This document shows, one piece after another, positions 17,812 through 26,987 of a stretch of 64,000 nucleotides of DNA. This DNA is from Parahoeflea olei (GTDB lineage: Bacteria > Pseudomonadota > Alphaproteobacteria > Rhizobiales > Rhizobiaceae), in assembly GCF_001703635.1 (NCBI RefSeq), contig NZ_LQZT01000001.1:136648-200647 (forward strand), in the 5' to 3' direction. The number at the start of each line of letters is the position of its first letter. Position 1 is the first letter of the stretch. Below the pieces are notes generated by a model. It was not told the DNA's origin and did not search any database. It saw nothing but the letters and a program-made list of their open reading frames with translations. Both the position numbers and the translations under genes were made by a program.

Positions 17812-20265
17812 TCACATCCGGACGCGCGCCGCGCCGGGGTCGTACATCGGTTTGAGCGAGGCGCTGGCCTGATGGCGCACGCCGGCGATCTCGATTTCGT
17901 AGCGGGAGGCGAGCACCGCCTCGGCGCTCTCGTCCTTGCTCGGCACATAGCCGAGCCCGATCGCGCCGCCGAGATGATGGCCGTAATTGCCGGACGTGAT
18001 GATCGAAACGATCTCGCCATCGCGCACCAGCGCCTCGTTGTGGAACAGAAGCGGCTCCGGATCGTCTAGCTTGAACTGCACCAGCCGCCGGGAGAGCCCC
18101 TCTTCGCGTTTTCTCAGCACCGCGTCACGGCCGATGAATTCGCCCTTGCCGGTCTTCACCGCAAAGCCGAGACCGGCTTCGAGCACATGGTCCTCGTCGG
18201 TGATGTCGTGGCCGAAATGGCGGAAGGCCTTTTCGATCCGGCACGAATCGAGCGTGTGCAATCCGCAGAGTTTAAGCCCGTGATCGGCGCCGGCCTCCGC
18301 CAGCGCCTCGAACACATGGGCGGCCTGGTCGCTCGACACATAGAGCTCCCAGCCGAGCTCACCCACATAGGTCACGCGGTGGGCGCGGGCGAGGCCCATG
18401 CCGATCTCGATCTCGCGCGCGGTGCCGAAGGGATGCGCCTCGTTGGAAAAATCATTGGGGCTCACCGCCTGCATCAGCGCCCGGGAATTGGGTCCCATCA
18501 CGCACAGCACCGCTTCCGCCGCTGTCACGTCGGTGATGACGACGAACGCATCGCCGAGATGCCGCCTCAACCAGGCGAGATCGCGCTGCAGCGTGGCGCC
18601 GGGCACCACCAGCAGGAAGGCGGTCTCGGAAAGCCGCGTCACGGTGAGATCGCATTCGATCCCGCCGCGGGCATTGAGCATCTGCGTGTAGACGATGCGG
18701 CCGGGCTCGACATCCATCTCGTTGGCGCAAAGCCGTTGCAGGAAGGCGAGCGCATCGCGCCCCTCGACCCGGATCTTGCCGAACGAGGTCATGTCGAACA
18801 GGCCGACCTTCTCGCGCACCGCCATGTGCTCGCGCTTCTGGTTGTCGAACCAGTTCTGCCGCTTCCAGGAATAGCGGTATTCGCGTTCCTGCCCGTCGTC
18901 CGCGAACCAGTTGGCCCGCTCCCAGCCCGCCACTTCGCCGAACACCGCACCGCGCGCCTTCAGCTGCTCGTGGATCGGCGAACGCCGCACGCCGCGCGCG
19001 GTCGCCATTTGCCGGTAGGGGAAATGGTCGGCGTAGAGCAGGCCCAGCGTCTCGGTCACGCGGTTCTTGAGATAGTGCCGGTTTTTCTGGAACGGCTGCG
19101 CCCGGCGGATGTCGACCTCCCACAGGTCGAAGGGCGGCTCGCCGTCATTGATCCATTGCGCGAGCGCAAAGCCCGCCCCGCCCGAGGAAACAATGCCGAT
19201 CGAGTTGTAGCCGGCGGCGACCCAATAGCCTTTGATCTCCGGCGCTTCGCCGAGATAGTAGCGGTCGTCGGGCGTGAAACTCTCCGGCCCGTTGAAGAAG
19301 GTGTGGATCCCGGCTGTGCCGAGCAGCGGCAGCCGGTTGACCGCCTGTTCGAGGATCGGCTCGAAATGGTCGAAATCCTCGGGCAGCTGGTCGAAGCAGA
19401 AATCCTCGGAAATGCCGGCCATGCCCCAGGGCTTGGCCACGGGTTCGAAGGCGCCAAGCAGCATCTTGCCGGCATCTTCCTTGTAATAGGCGCACTCGTC
19501 CGGCACGCGCAGCACCGGCAGCCGCGGCAGTCCCTCAATCGCCTCGGTGACGATGTAGAAATGCTCGCAGGCATGCAGCGGCAGCGTGACGCCGGATTTG
19601 GACGCGAGATCGCGCCCCCACATGCCGCCGCAATTGATGACGATGTCGGCGGCGATCGAGCCGGTCTCGCCGCCGCGCTCCCAGTTAACGCCCGTGACCT
19701 TGCCATCGGCGCTGGTCACGTCGGTCACCTTCACGCCCTCGATGATCGTGGCCCCGTTCTGCCGCGCGCCCTTGGCGAGCGCCATGGCGATGTTGGCCGG
19801 GTCGCACTGGCCGTCGAGCGGCAGGTACACGGCGGCCGTCACGTCGCTCACATTCAGATGCGGGTACATCGCCTTGACCTCGTCGGGTCCGATCTCGCGC
19901 ACGTCGATGTCGAAGGCGCGCGCGGTCGAAGCCTGGCGGAAGATCTCTTCCTTGCGCTCTTCGGTGAGCGCCACCGTGATCGAGCCGCACTGGCGCATGC
20001 CGGTGGAGACCCCGGTTTCGGCTTCGAGCTTGACGTAGAGATCGGCCGAATATTTGGCGAGCCGGGTCATGTTGAGCGAGCCGCGCAGCTGTCCGATCAG
20101 GCCCGCCGCATGCCAGGTGGTGCCGCAGGTAAGCTGCTTGCGCTCCAGAAGCACGATGTCGCGCCAGCCGAGCTTGGCCAGATGATAGGCGACGGAGCAG
20201 CCCGACACGCCGCCGCCGATGATGACGGCGCGGGCATGGGCCGGAATCGACGGTCCCTCGGCCAT
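17812..20265 (-). CDS. FAD-dependent dimethylglycine/sarcosine dehydrogenase-like protein with GcvT domain (first copy)
   Basis: An 817-residue fusion. The N-terminal DAO flavoprotein (about 8-400) has the Rossmann motif AVIIGGGVSGCSVAYHLAKLG and TWHAAG, whose His is the covalent flavin site in this family. The GcvT/aminomethyltransferase part (about 420-817) has GLFDMTSFGKIRVEG and YVGELGWELYVSSD. Such proteins oxidise N-methyl groups of dimethylglycine-like substrates and pass the carbon to tetrahydrofolate. The ATG overlaps the stop of the homocysteine methyltransferase gene (TGATG). It is a paralogue of the protein encoded just upstream in the same operon, which suggests two successive demethylation steps. 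Confidence 0.85.
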   Translation of the reverse strand: MAEGPSIPAHARAVIIGGGVSGCSVAYHLAKLGWRDIVLLERKQLTCGTTWHAAGLIGQLRGSLNMTRLAKYSADLYVKLEAETGVSTGMRQCGSITVALTEERKEEIFRQASTARAFDIDVREIGPDEVKAMYPHLNVSDVTAAVYLPLDGQCDPANIAMALAKGARQNGATIIEGVKVTDVTSADGKVTGVNWERGGETGSIAADIVINCGGMWGRDLASKSGVTLPLHACEHFYIVTEAIEGLPRLPVLRVPDECAYYKEDAGKMLLGAFEPVAKPWGMAGISEDFCFDQLPEDFDHFEPILEQAVNRLPLLGTAGIHTFFNGPESFTPDDRYYLGEAPEIKGYWVAAGYNSIGIVSSGGAGFALAQWINDGEPPFDLWEVDIRRAQPFQKNRHYLKNRVTETLGLLYADHFPYRQMATARGVRRSPIHEQLKARGAVFGEVAGWERANWFADDGQEREYRYSWKRQNWFDNQKREHMAVREKVGLFDMTSFGKIRVEGRDALAFLQRLCANEMDVEPGRIVYTQMLNARGGIECDLTVTRLSETAFLLVVPGATLQRDLAWLRRHLGDAFVVITDVTAAEAVLCVMGPNSRALMQAVSPNDFSNEAHPFGTAREIEIGMGLARAHRVTYVGELGWELYVSSDQAAHVFEALAEAGADHGLKLCGLHTLDSCRIEKAFRHFGHDITDEDHVLEAGLGFAVKTGKGEFIGRDAVLRKREEGLSRRLVQFKLDDPEPLLFHNEALVRDGEIVSIITSGNYGHHLGGAIGLGYVPSKDESAEAVLASRYEIEIAGVRHQASASLKPMYDPGAARVRM

Positions 20266-21164
20266 CACTTGAGGTCTCTCCGGATCTGATGCCCGGCCGC
20301 GACCAGCCGCTCCGCCAGATGCGCAATATGGGCCGGCCCCACCTCGCAGCAGCCGCCAACGATGGTTGCGCCGGCCTCGATCCAGCGCATCGCGTGATCG
20401 GCATAGGCGCGCGGGTCGAGATCGGTGCGGGTCTTGAGGCCTTTCACCGTGCCGCCGATCTCCAGTTCGCCGGCATTGGTGAAGCCGTTGGCATAGCCGC
20501 CATGGGCAAGCCCGGTGCGCGCGAGCACCGCCTGGCCTTGCGTCACGGCTTCCGGCCAGGAGCAGTTGACCAGCACCGCCTCGGCGCCCGCCTCCCGGGC
20601 AGCAGTCGCGGCGGTTTCCAGATCCTCGCCCGAGCGCAGCTTGGTGCCGTCGCGGTCGTCGACCGTCATGCCGCACCAGACCGGCTTGCCCGATTCCACT
20701 GCTGCCTGGACCGCCGCCCGGACTTCCTTGACCGAAGCGAGCGTCTCGCACAGGAACACGTCGACGGCATCGCGCTGCTGCGCGACGATCCGGCGGTAGG
20801 TCGCAAGGCATTCTTCGAGCGACGGCGCCCATTCGGGATGGTAGCTGCCATAGAGCGGCGACAGGCAGCCGGCGATGGTGATGTCGCGGTCGCCGCGGGC
20901 CGCGCGGGCGATCGCGATCGCCTTGGCCTGCAGCGGTTCGAACAGGTCTTCGCTGGCATCGCGCGCGAGCCGCTCGGGCGTCGCCGAATAGCTGTTGAGC
21001 GTGAGCACGCGCGCGCCGGCATCGATATATTCGCGATGCACCGCCTCGACGATCTCGGGCTCGTCCATCATCACCTTCGCCGACCACAAGGGCGACGGCG
21101 GCTGGGATGACCGGTGGATCAGTTCCTGGCCCATGCCACCATCGAGCAAGACTATCTCAGTCAT
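20265..21164 (-). CDS. Homocysteine S-methyltransferase family protein
   Basis: A 299-residue zinc-dependent methyltransferase of the BHMT/MmuM family, which moves a methyl group from a betaine or S-methyl donor to homocysteine. The N-terminus is MTEIVLLDGGMGQELIHR. The zinc ligands are the Cys of VNCSWPE and the Cys-Cys of IVGGCCEVGP. The start at 21164 has AAGGAAG about 6 bases upstream. It lies between two dimethylglycine-dehydrogenase-like genes and is translationally coupled to the downstream one. With an MttB-type enzyme in the same operon, it probably removes or recycles the first methyl group of a quaternary amine. Confidence 0.85.
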   Translation of the reverse strand: MTEIVLLDGGMGQELIHRSSQPPSPLWSAKVMMDEPEIVEAVHREYIDAGARVLTLNSYSATPERLARDASEDLFEPLQAKAIAIARAARGDRDITIAGCLSPLYGSYHPEWAPSLEECLATYRRIVAQQRDAVDVFLCETLASVKEVRAAVQAAVESGKPVWCGMTVDDRDGTKLRSGEDLETAATAAREAGAEAVLVNCSWPEAVTQGQAVLARTGLAHGGYANGFTNAGELEIGGTVKGLKTRTDLDPRAYADHAMRWIEAGATIVGGCCEVGPAHIAHLAERLVAAGHQIRRDLK

Positions 21165-21225
21165 CAAAGCTTCCTTTTCAAACCGGAACCCTGGATCGGA
21201 CACCGCATTGCGGCACGACCACTCT

Positions 21226-23673
21226 TCACGCACGCAGTCTTTCGTTGGCGGGATCCCACAGCGGCGCATCCTCCTGCACCACCGCCGGGAAGCGCGCGCC
21301 GAAGATCTCGACCTCGAGCGCGGTGCCGGGCTCCGCAAGATCGGTGCGCAGCATCCCGAGCGCGATCGACTTGCCGATGCGATGGCCCCAGCCGCCCGAC
21401 GTGGTTTCGCCCACCACCTTGTCGCCGTGCCAGAGCGTCGACATGTAGGGCGCGTCGCAATCGCCCGCCTCGACGATCAGCGTGACGAACCGCTTGGTCA
21501 CGCCGCGCTGGCGTTCGGCGAGCAGCGCCTGCTTGCCCTTGAAGGCGGGCTTGTCCCATTTGACGAAGCGGTCAAGCCCGCCCTGGAGCACGGTGTAGTC
21601 GGTGGACAGATCGCCCTTCCAGGCGCGATAGCCCTTCTCGAGCCGCAAGGAATTGAGCGCGAACATGCCGAACGGCCTGAGCCCGTGCGAGGCGCCCGCC
21701 GCCATCACCGCGTCGAAGATCGCCGGCGTGTCGGCGACCTTGGAGTGGATTTCCCAGCCAAGTTCGCCGGCGAACGAGACCCGCACCAGTTGGCACCAGT
21801 GTCCTCCGACCTTGGCCGACTGGTGCGTAAGCCACGGCTTGCCGAGATCGGCGTCGCTGACCTCCGCCAGGATCGCGCGCGATTTGGGGCCGGTCAGGAT
21901 CTGGCAGGCAAAATCCTCGGTCACGTCGGCCAGGGTGATTTCGGTCGCCTGCGGCAGATGCTTTTCAAGCCACTCGAAATCGTGCCACTGCGCGGTGGCG
22001 GCCGTGATCAGGAAGAAGTCGTTTTCGCCGAGCGCCATGATCGACATCTCGGTGACGATGCGGCCGCCCTCGTCGGCGAAATAACCGAGCCCGATGCGCC
22101 CGGGCTTGGGTAGCGCGCCGGTGATCAGCGTCGAAAGCCATTCGCCGGCGCCAGCACCCTTGACGCGGTAGCGCGAGAAGCCGGGCAAATCGAGAATGCC
22201 CGCCGCATCGCGCACCGCCAGGCATTCCTCGCGCACGGCCTCGAACCACGGCCCCTCGCGGCGCCAGGTCTGCGTGCCCTCCTCGCTCGTGTCGTCGCCG
22301 GGCCGCGCATACCAGTTGGCCCGCTCCCAGCCATTATAGGCGCCGAACTGTGCGCTGAGTGCCGCCACCTTGTCATGCACCGGCGAGAGCTTCATGCCGC
22401 GTCCGGCGGGCCAGGCGTGATGCGGGAAATGGATCGCATATTCGTGGCCATAGACTTCCATGCCCTTGGCGACCGTGTAGGCCGGGTCGCAGAAGCCGGT
22501 GAAGCGGCGCGGATCGCAGGACCACATGTCCCATTCGGTCTCGCCGCCGGTCACCCATTCAGCGAGAACCTTGCCCGCGCCGCCGCCCTGGCAGATGCCG
22601 AAGGTGAACACGCAGGCCTCGAACGCATTGGGCACGCCCGGCATCGGCCCGATCAGCGGGTTGCCATCCGGCGTATAGGGAATGGGGCCGTTGATGTTCT
22701 TGGCAAGCCCCGCCGTTCCGAGCAGCGGCACGCGCGCGACGGCGTCGTTGATGTACCATTCCAGCCGCTCGAGATCGTCCGGGAACAGCTGGAACGAGAA
22801 ATCCTCGGGCATCGGATCGTCGGGGGTGACCCAGTGCGCCTTGCAGTTGCGCTCATAGGGTCCGAGATTGAAGCCGTTCTTCTCCTGCCGCAGATAATAG
22901 GAGCTGTCGACATCGCGCAGCAGCGGCAGCTTGTGGCCGACTTCACGCGTCCAGGCCGCCACCTCCGGCACCTCGTCGAACAGCATGTACTGGTGGCTCA
23001 TCACCATCATCGGCATGTCGCGGCCGAACCACTTGCCGACCTCGCGGGCATAATAGCCCGCGGCATTGACCACATATTCGCAGCGGATCTCGCCCTTGGG
23101 CGTGGAGATCACCCATTCGCCCTTGTCGCGGCGCGCGCCGGTGGCGGGGCAGAAACGGTAGATCTTCGCGCCGAGATCGCGCGCGCCCTTGGCAAGCGCC
23201 TGGGTCAGCTGCGCCGGGTCGATGTCGCCGTCATAGGGATCGTAGAGCGCGCCGGTCAGGTCATGGGTTTCGGCAAAGGGATAGCGCGACTTGATCTCGT
23301 CGGGTGAGAGCACGTCGAGGTCCATGCCCTGATAGCGGCCCATGCCGACCACGCGCCTGAATTCCTGCAGCCGTTCCTGCGAATGCCCGAGCCGCACGGA
23401 GCCGGTCACATGGTAGTTCATCGGATAGTCGACAGCCGCGGCGAGCCCGCGGTAGAGCTCGGCGGAATAGCGCTGCATGTTCATGATCGACCAGGACGAC
23501 GAGAAGGTCGGCACATTGCCGGCCGCGTGCCAGGTCGAACCGGCCGTCAACTCGTTCTTTTCGAGAAGCACGCAGTCGGTCCAGCCGGCTTTCGCGAGAT
23601 GGTAGAGCGATGAAACGCCGACCACGCCGCCGCCGATGATCACAACCCGTGCATGTCCTGCAATCTCGCCCAC
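21226..23673 (-). CDS. FAD-dependent dimethylglycine/sarcosine dehydrogenase-like protein with GcvT domain (second copy)
   Basis: An 815-residue protein with the same layout as its neighbour. The DAO domain has VVIIGGGVVGVSSLYHLAKAG and the covalent-flavin motif STWHAAGNVP; the GcvT domain starts near residue 420, with GILDLPGFSRYRVKG and FAGELGWEIHSKV. The GTG start follows GGGAGGGG with good spacing. It is the first gene of a leftward operon that runs through the homocysteine methyltransferase, the first-copy flavoprotein, MttB, aldehyde dehydrogenase and hydroxyacid dehydrogenase genes. The two flavoproteins are clearly different in sequence, so they probably act on different N-methyl substrates. 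A divergent LysR gene starts about 130 bases away. Confidence 0.85.
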   Translation of the reverse strand: MGEIAGHARVVIIGGGVVGVSSLYHLAKAGWTDCVLLEKNELTAGSTWHAAGNVPTFSSSWSIMNMQRYSAELYRGLAAAVDYPMNYHVTGSVRLGHSQERLQEFRRVVGMGRYQGMDLDVLSPDEIKSRYPFAETHDLTGALYDPYDGDIDPAQLTQALAKGARDLGAKIYRFCPATGARRDKGEWVISTPKGEIRCEYVVNAAGYYAREVGKWFGRDMPMMVMSHQYMLFDEVPEVAAWTREVGHKLPLLRDVDSSYYLRQEKNGFNLGPYERNCKAHWVTPDDPMPEDFSFQLFPDDLERLEWYINDAVARVPLLGTAGLAKNINGPIPYTPDGNPLIGPMPGVPNAFEACVFTFGICQGGGAGKVLAEWVTGGETEWDMWSCDPRRFTGFCDPAYTVAKGMEVYGHEYAIHFPHHAWPAGRGMKLSPVHDKVAALSAQFGAYNGWERANWYARPGDDTSEEGTQTWRREGPWFEAVREECLAVRDAAGILDLPGFSRYRVKGAGAGEWLSTLITGALPKPGRIGLGYFADEGGRIVTEMSIMALGENDFFLITAATAQWHDFEWLEKHLPQATEITLADVTEDFACQILTGPKSRAILAEVSDADLGKPWLTHQSAKVGGHWCQLVRVSFAGELGWEIHSKVADTPAIFDAVMAAGASHGLRPFGMFALNSLRLEKGYRAWKGDLSTDYTVLQGGLDRFVKWDKPAFKGKQALLAERQRGVTKRFVTLIVEAGDCDAPYMSTLWHGDKVVGETTSGGWGHRIGKSIALGMLRTDLAEPGTALEVEIFGARFPAVVQEDAPLWDPANERLRA

Positions 23674-23752
23674 ACGCCCCTCCCGGCCTGGCTGGTTTCA
23701 GCGAGTATCAGAGCGGCGCGGCCAATCCGCAATTCCGTCAAAACGGCTTTAT

Positions 23753-23771
23753 TAATCGAAAAATCCGATTA
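23753..23771. promoter_or_regulatory. Palindrome between the demethylation operon and the LysR gene
   Basis: TAATCG and CGATTA form a perfect inverted repeat with a 7-base spacer in the 130-base divergent region. A dyad of this size and position is what a LysR-type regulator binds when it controls itself and its neighbour. Confidence 0.5.
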
Positions 23772-23803
23772 GGCTTCAGGCAACCGCTTACGAGGGACTT
23801 GCG

Positions 23804-24655
23804 ATGCAGATCGAACTTCTGGAAACCTTCCTCGACCTGATGGAAACCAAGAGTTTCAACCGCACCGCCGAGCGGCTGAACCTGACCCAGTCGACGGTGT
23901 CCGCGCGCATCCATGCGCTCGAAACCGCGCTCGGGCGCAAGCTCTTCACCCGCAGCCGCGCCGGCACCGAGCCCACGCCCGCGGGCTACCGGCTGCTCGA
24001 CCATGCCCGCACCATGCGCCACCAGTGGAACGAGGCCCGGCGCGCGGTCAAAAACACAGGCAATTTCGCCCAGTCGATGCGCATCGGCATGCAGCATGAC
24101 CTCGCCTCCAGCCACATCGCCGACTGGGTCAACGGCTTCCGCAAGACGCTCCCGGACACGGCCTTCTATGTGGAGCTCGATTTCTCCACCCAGATGAGTA
24201 CCGATCTTCTGGCGGGCGAGATCGACCTGTCGATCATGTTCACGCCCAAGAACCTGCCGGACCTGCATTACGAGCCTATCGGTGAACTCGCCTACCGGAT
24301 GATCAGCACCACGGCCGCCCATATCAACGACATCGACCCGCAGAACTACATCTTCACCAACTACTCGCCGGCCTTCGACAAGCTGCACCGGCCGGTGGTG
24401 GCCCATCTCGCCGAGGCGCCCTTGTCGAGCGGGCAGAACATCACCGTCTGCGGCCTTCTCTCGGCACTCGGCGGCACGGCCTATGTGCTCGAAGCGTCAG
24501 CGGAGGAGATGGTGGCGAGCGGGAATTTCGGCTTCGTGCGCGGCGCACCGCGGATTCCGCAAAACGTCTATTTCGCCGTCCACCTGCGCAACCGCCATTC
24601 CCATGTGCACCGCCGCCTGCTCGACAGCGTGCGCAAGCAGCTGTCGGGCGCCTGA
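23804..24655 (+). CDS. LysR-family transcriptional regulator
   Basis: A 283-residue LysR-type regulator. The N-terminal winged helix (about 1-60) is typical: LLETFLDLMETKSFNRTAERLNLTQSTVSARIHALETALG. The remainder is the effector-binding domain, with SMRIGMQHDLASSHIADWV opening it. It is divergent from the six-gene demethylation operon, with a palindrome between, so it most likely controls that operon in response to the N-methylated substrate or an intermediate. The ATG is well supported by family N-termini; the upstream Shine-Dalgarno is GAGGGACTTGCG. It ends 17 bases from a convergent gene. Confidence 0.87.
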   Translation: MQIELLETFLDLMETKSFNRTAERLNLTQSTVSARIHALETALGRKLFTRSRAGTEPTPAGYRLLDHARTMRHQWNEARRAVKNTGNFAQSMRIGMQHDLASSHIADWVNGFRKTLPDTAFYVELDFSTQMSTDLLAGEIDLSIMFTPKNLPDLHYEPIGELAYRMISTTAAHINDIDPQNYIFTNYSPAFDKLHRPVVAHLAEAPLSSGQNITVCGLLSALGGTAYVLEASAEEMVASGNFGFVRGAPRIPQNVYFAVHLRNRHSHVHRRLLDSVRKQLSGA

Positions 24656-24672
24656 GAGCGGCCGGAACGGGC

Positions 24673-25686
24673 TCAGCCGCGCTCGAGCACTTCAACGCAG
24701 AGCACCGTCGGCAGGTGCCGGGCAATCTCCTGCCAGCTGTCGCCCTCGTCGAGGCTCGCGAACACCGAGCCGGTATTGGTGCCGAAATAGATGCCGGCCG
24801 GCTCCTGCGCATCGCCCGCCATCGCCTGGCGCAGCACGGTGAAATAGCAGTTCTGCTGCGGCAACCCCTCGCGCAGCGCCTCCCAAGAGAGCCCGCCGTC
24901 GCGAGAGCGCCACACGGCCGCGGCGGCATCGGGCGGATAGCGGCCCGCGGAATCGCCGTTGAGTGGCAGCGTCCAGATCGTCTGCGCATCGCGCGGATGC
25001 ACCCGGATCGGAAAGCCGAAAGTCGAGGGCAGGCCTTCGGTGCGGTTGTCCCAGCTGCGCCCGCCATCGGCCGAGCGCCAGACGCCGTGGTGGTTCTGCT
25101 GGTAGAGCAGGTCGCTCTCGCCCGGCGCGGAAATGCCGATCCAGTAGGTTTCGGGGTTTTCGGGATGGGGGACGATGGTGTGCAGCACCAGCCCCGCCGC
25201 ACCCGGGTTCCAGCTGTCCGCCGAAGGATGCCGGTCGAGCCCCTCGACCCGCGCAAAACTCGCCCCGCCGTCTTCGCTCACCAGAAGCCCTGCCGGCTTG
25301 ACGCCGACATGCAGCTTGCCGTGGGCGTAGCACAGCGACCAGACCTGCGAGAAGCTGTCGCCGAAGGGCGGCGGCTCCGGCGTCCAGCCGATCATCTGAG
25401 CGATCTCGGGTTCGTTGGCCGCCCAGTCGTCCATCTGGCCCCTGGTCAGGCGGACCCGGCTCCAGCGTTGACCATGATCCTCGGAAGTCCAGACGCTGGC
25501 CCCGCTCCAGTCGCCGCCGCCGCCGGCCCAGATCCGCCCGGTCTCCGGATCTCCAACCATATGGTTGACGGGCCAGCCGTCGCAGTACGGGCCGGAAATC
25601 GACCAGCCGCTGCGGTCGCGGCCGCCGGACACGAGAAAAGCACCTTTCGTGGTGCCGACAAGCAGGGTCAGGCCATCAGCGCTCAT
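24673..25686 (-). CDS. BNR/Asp-box repeat protein (sialidase-like beta-propeller), cytoplasmic
   Basis: A 337-residue protein with at least five Asp-box repeats (for example VWTSEDHGQRW, LLVSEDGGASF, VWRSADGGRSW, VWRSRDGGLSW and VFASLDEGDSW), as in WD40/YVTN/BNR-type proteins. It starts TLLVGTTKGAFLVSG and has no signal peptide. The active-site residues of true sialidases are not recognisable, so no enzymatic role is claimed. The start may be the ATG at 25686 or one at 25698. It lies 89 bases beyond the uxuA end and could be part of the uronate operon, but its role there is unclear. Confidence 0.65.
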   Translation of the reverse strand: MSADGLTLLVGTTKGAFLVSGGRDRSGWSISGPYCDGWPVNHMVGDPETGRIWAGGGGDWSGASVWTSEDHGQRWSRVRLTRGQMDDWAANEPEIAQMIGWTPEPPPFGDSFSQVWSLCYAHGKLHVGVKPAGLLVSEDGGASFARVEGLDRHPSADSWNPGAAGLVLHTIVPHPENPETYWIGISAPGESDLLYQQNHHGVWRSADGGRSWDNRTEGLPSTFGFPIRVHPRDAQTIWTLPLNGDSAGRYPPDAAAAVWRSRDGGLSWEALREGLPQQNCYFTVLRQAMAGDAQEPAGIYFGTNTGSVFASLDEGDSWQEIARHLPTVLCVEVLERG

Positions 25687-25775
25687 GGGGCTTACCATCC
25701 GGCTATTTCGCCAAATCTACCAGTTTGCACAGCCGCCGGGAAGCGGGCCCATGCGCCCTCACCCCGGCCGCGGGC

Positions 25776-26987
25776 TCACACCGCAGACACCGACACCGCG
25801 GCCCCCGCATCGGCCTGCCGGTGGGACAGGCCGGCGATCACGCCACGCAGCTCCGCCAGACCGCGCATGCGGCCGATCAGCGGATAGCCGGGATGCGCCT
25901 TGCGGTTGGCATCGTCGAGCAGGTCGTGGCCATGATCGGGGCGGAAGGGGATCTCCTCCCCCGTTTCGCCGGCAGCACGCCGCCGGGCCTCTTCGGCCAG
26001 CAGCACCGAAACCAGCTCCACCATGTCGGTATCGCCGGCAAGATGCGCCGCCTCCTCGAAGGAGCCATCGGCGTCCTTGCGCACATTGCGCAGATGCGCA
26101 AACGCGATCCGCGGCGCGAAGCGACGGGCGATCTCGGGCACGTCGTTTGCCGGATTGGCGCCGAGCGAGCCCGAGCAAAGCGTGAGCCCGTTCGCCGCGC
26201 AATCGGCTGCCCCGAGTATCCAGGCGATGTCGTCGGCATTCGAGACGATCCGCGGCAGGCCGAGAATGTCGCGCGGCGGATCGTCGGGATGGACGCAGAA
26301 GCGCATGCCGAGCTCTTCGGCGGCCGGCATCACCTCGTCCAGGAACCGCTTGTAATTGGCCCTCAGCCCCGCGCGATCGAGCCCGTCATAGAGCCTGAGC
26401 GCGGCCCTGAGCCCTTGCGCGTCGTAGCGCTCATAGGCGCCCGGAAGCCCTGCCATCACCGACTGCATCAGCCCCTCGCGGTCCTCGTCGCTCGCGGACT
26501 GGAACCAGCTTTCGGCGGCGCTCACCACCTCGGGCAGGTAATCGTCGCGCGCGGCCTCGCGCCCCACCAGAAAAAGCTCGAGTGCCGCCATCTTCGTGGC
26601 CGAGAACCTCAGGCAGGTGCCGCCGCGCGCGACCGGGGCAGCCAGATCCGTGCGGGTCCAGTCGAGCAGCGGCATGAAATTGTAACAGATGGTGCGGATC
26701 CCCTCCGCCGCGAGATGGGCCATCGACTGGCGGTAATTGGCAAACAGCGCCGCGAGATCCCCCTCGCCGCGCTTGATGCGCTCGTGGATCGGCAGGCTTT
26801 CCACCACCACCCAGTCGAACCCCTCGGCCGCCATTTCCGCCTTGCGCGCCGCGATCGCCTCGCGCGGCCAGACCTCCCCATAGGGGATTTCGTGGAGCGC
26901 AGTGACGATCGATTGCGCCCCCGTCTGCGCGATCTCGGGAAGCGAAATCCGGTCATACGGACCGTACCAGCGCCAGCTTTCCCTCAC
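25776..26987 (-). CDS. uxuA: Mannonate dehydratase
   Basis: A 403-residue UxuA, which dehydrates D-mannonate to 2-keto-3-deoxygluconate. Recognisable family segments are SWRWYGPYDRISLPEIAQTG near the N-terminus, EGFDWVVVESLPIHERIK, a metal-site FCVHPDDPPRDILGLPRIVS and the C-terminal IPFRPDHGHDLLDD. The GTG start overlaps the uxuB stop (GTGA) and follows GGAGG by 8 bases. Length agrees with the E. coli enzyme of about 394 residues. It ends the enzymatic part of the nine-gene uronate operon; its product is the substrate of the KdgK encoded at the divergent end. Confidence 0.93.
   Translation of the reverse strand: MRESWRWYGPYDRISLPEIAQTGAQSIVTALHEIPYGEVWPREAIAARKAEMAAEGFDWVVVESLPIHERIKRGEGDLAALFANYRQSMAHLAAEGIRTICYNFMPLLDWTRTDLAAPVARGGTCLRFSATKMAALELFLVGREAARDDYLPEVVSAAESWFQSASDEDREGLMQSVMAGLPGAYERYDAQGLRAALRLYDGLDRAGLRANYKRFLDEVMPAAEELGMRFCVHPDDPPRDILGLPRIVSNADDIAWILGAADCAANGLTLCSGSLGANPANDVPEIARRFAPRIAFAHLRNVRKDADGSFEEAAHLAGDTDMVELVSVLLAEEARRRAAGETGEEIPFRPDHGHDLLDDANRKAHPGYPLIGRMRGLAELRGVIAGLSHRQADAGAAVSVSAV

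Noticed and set aside
20265..23800. Possible SAM, cobalamin or glycine riboswitch in the demethylation operon
   Set aside because: The leader is about 100 bases and the internal gaps are 61 bases or less; no recognisable conserved core of these riboswitches was seen.
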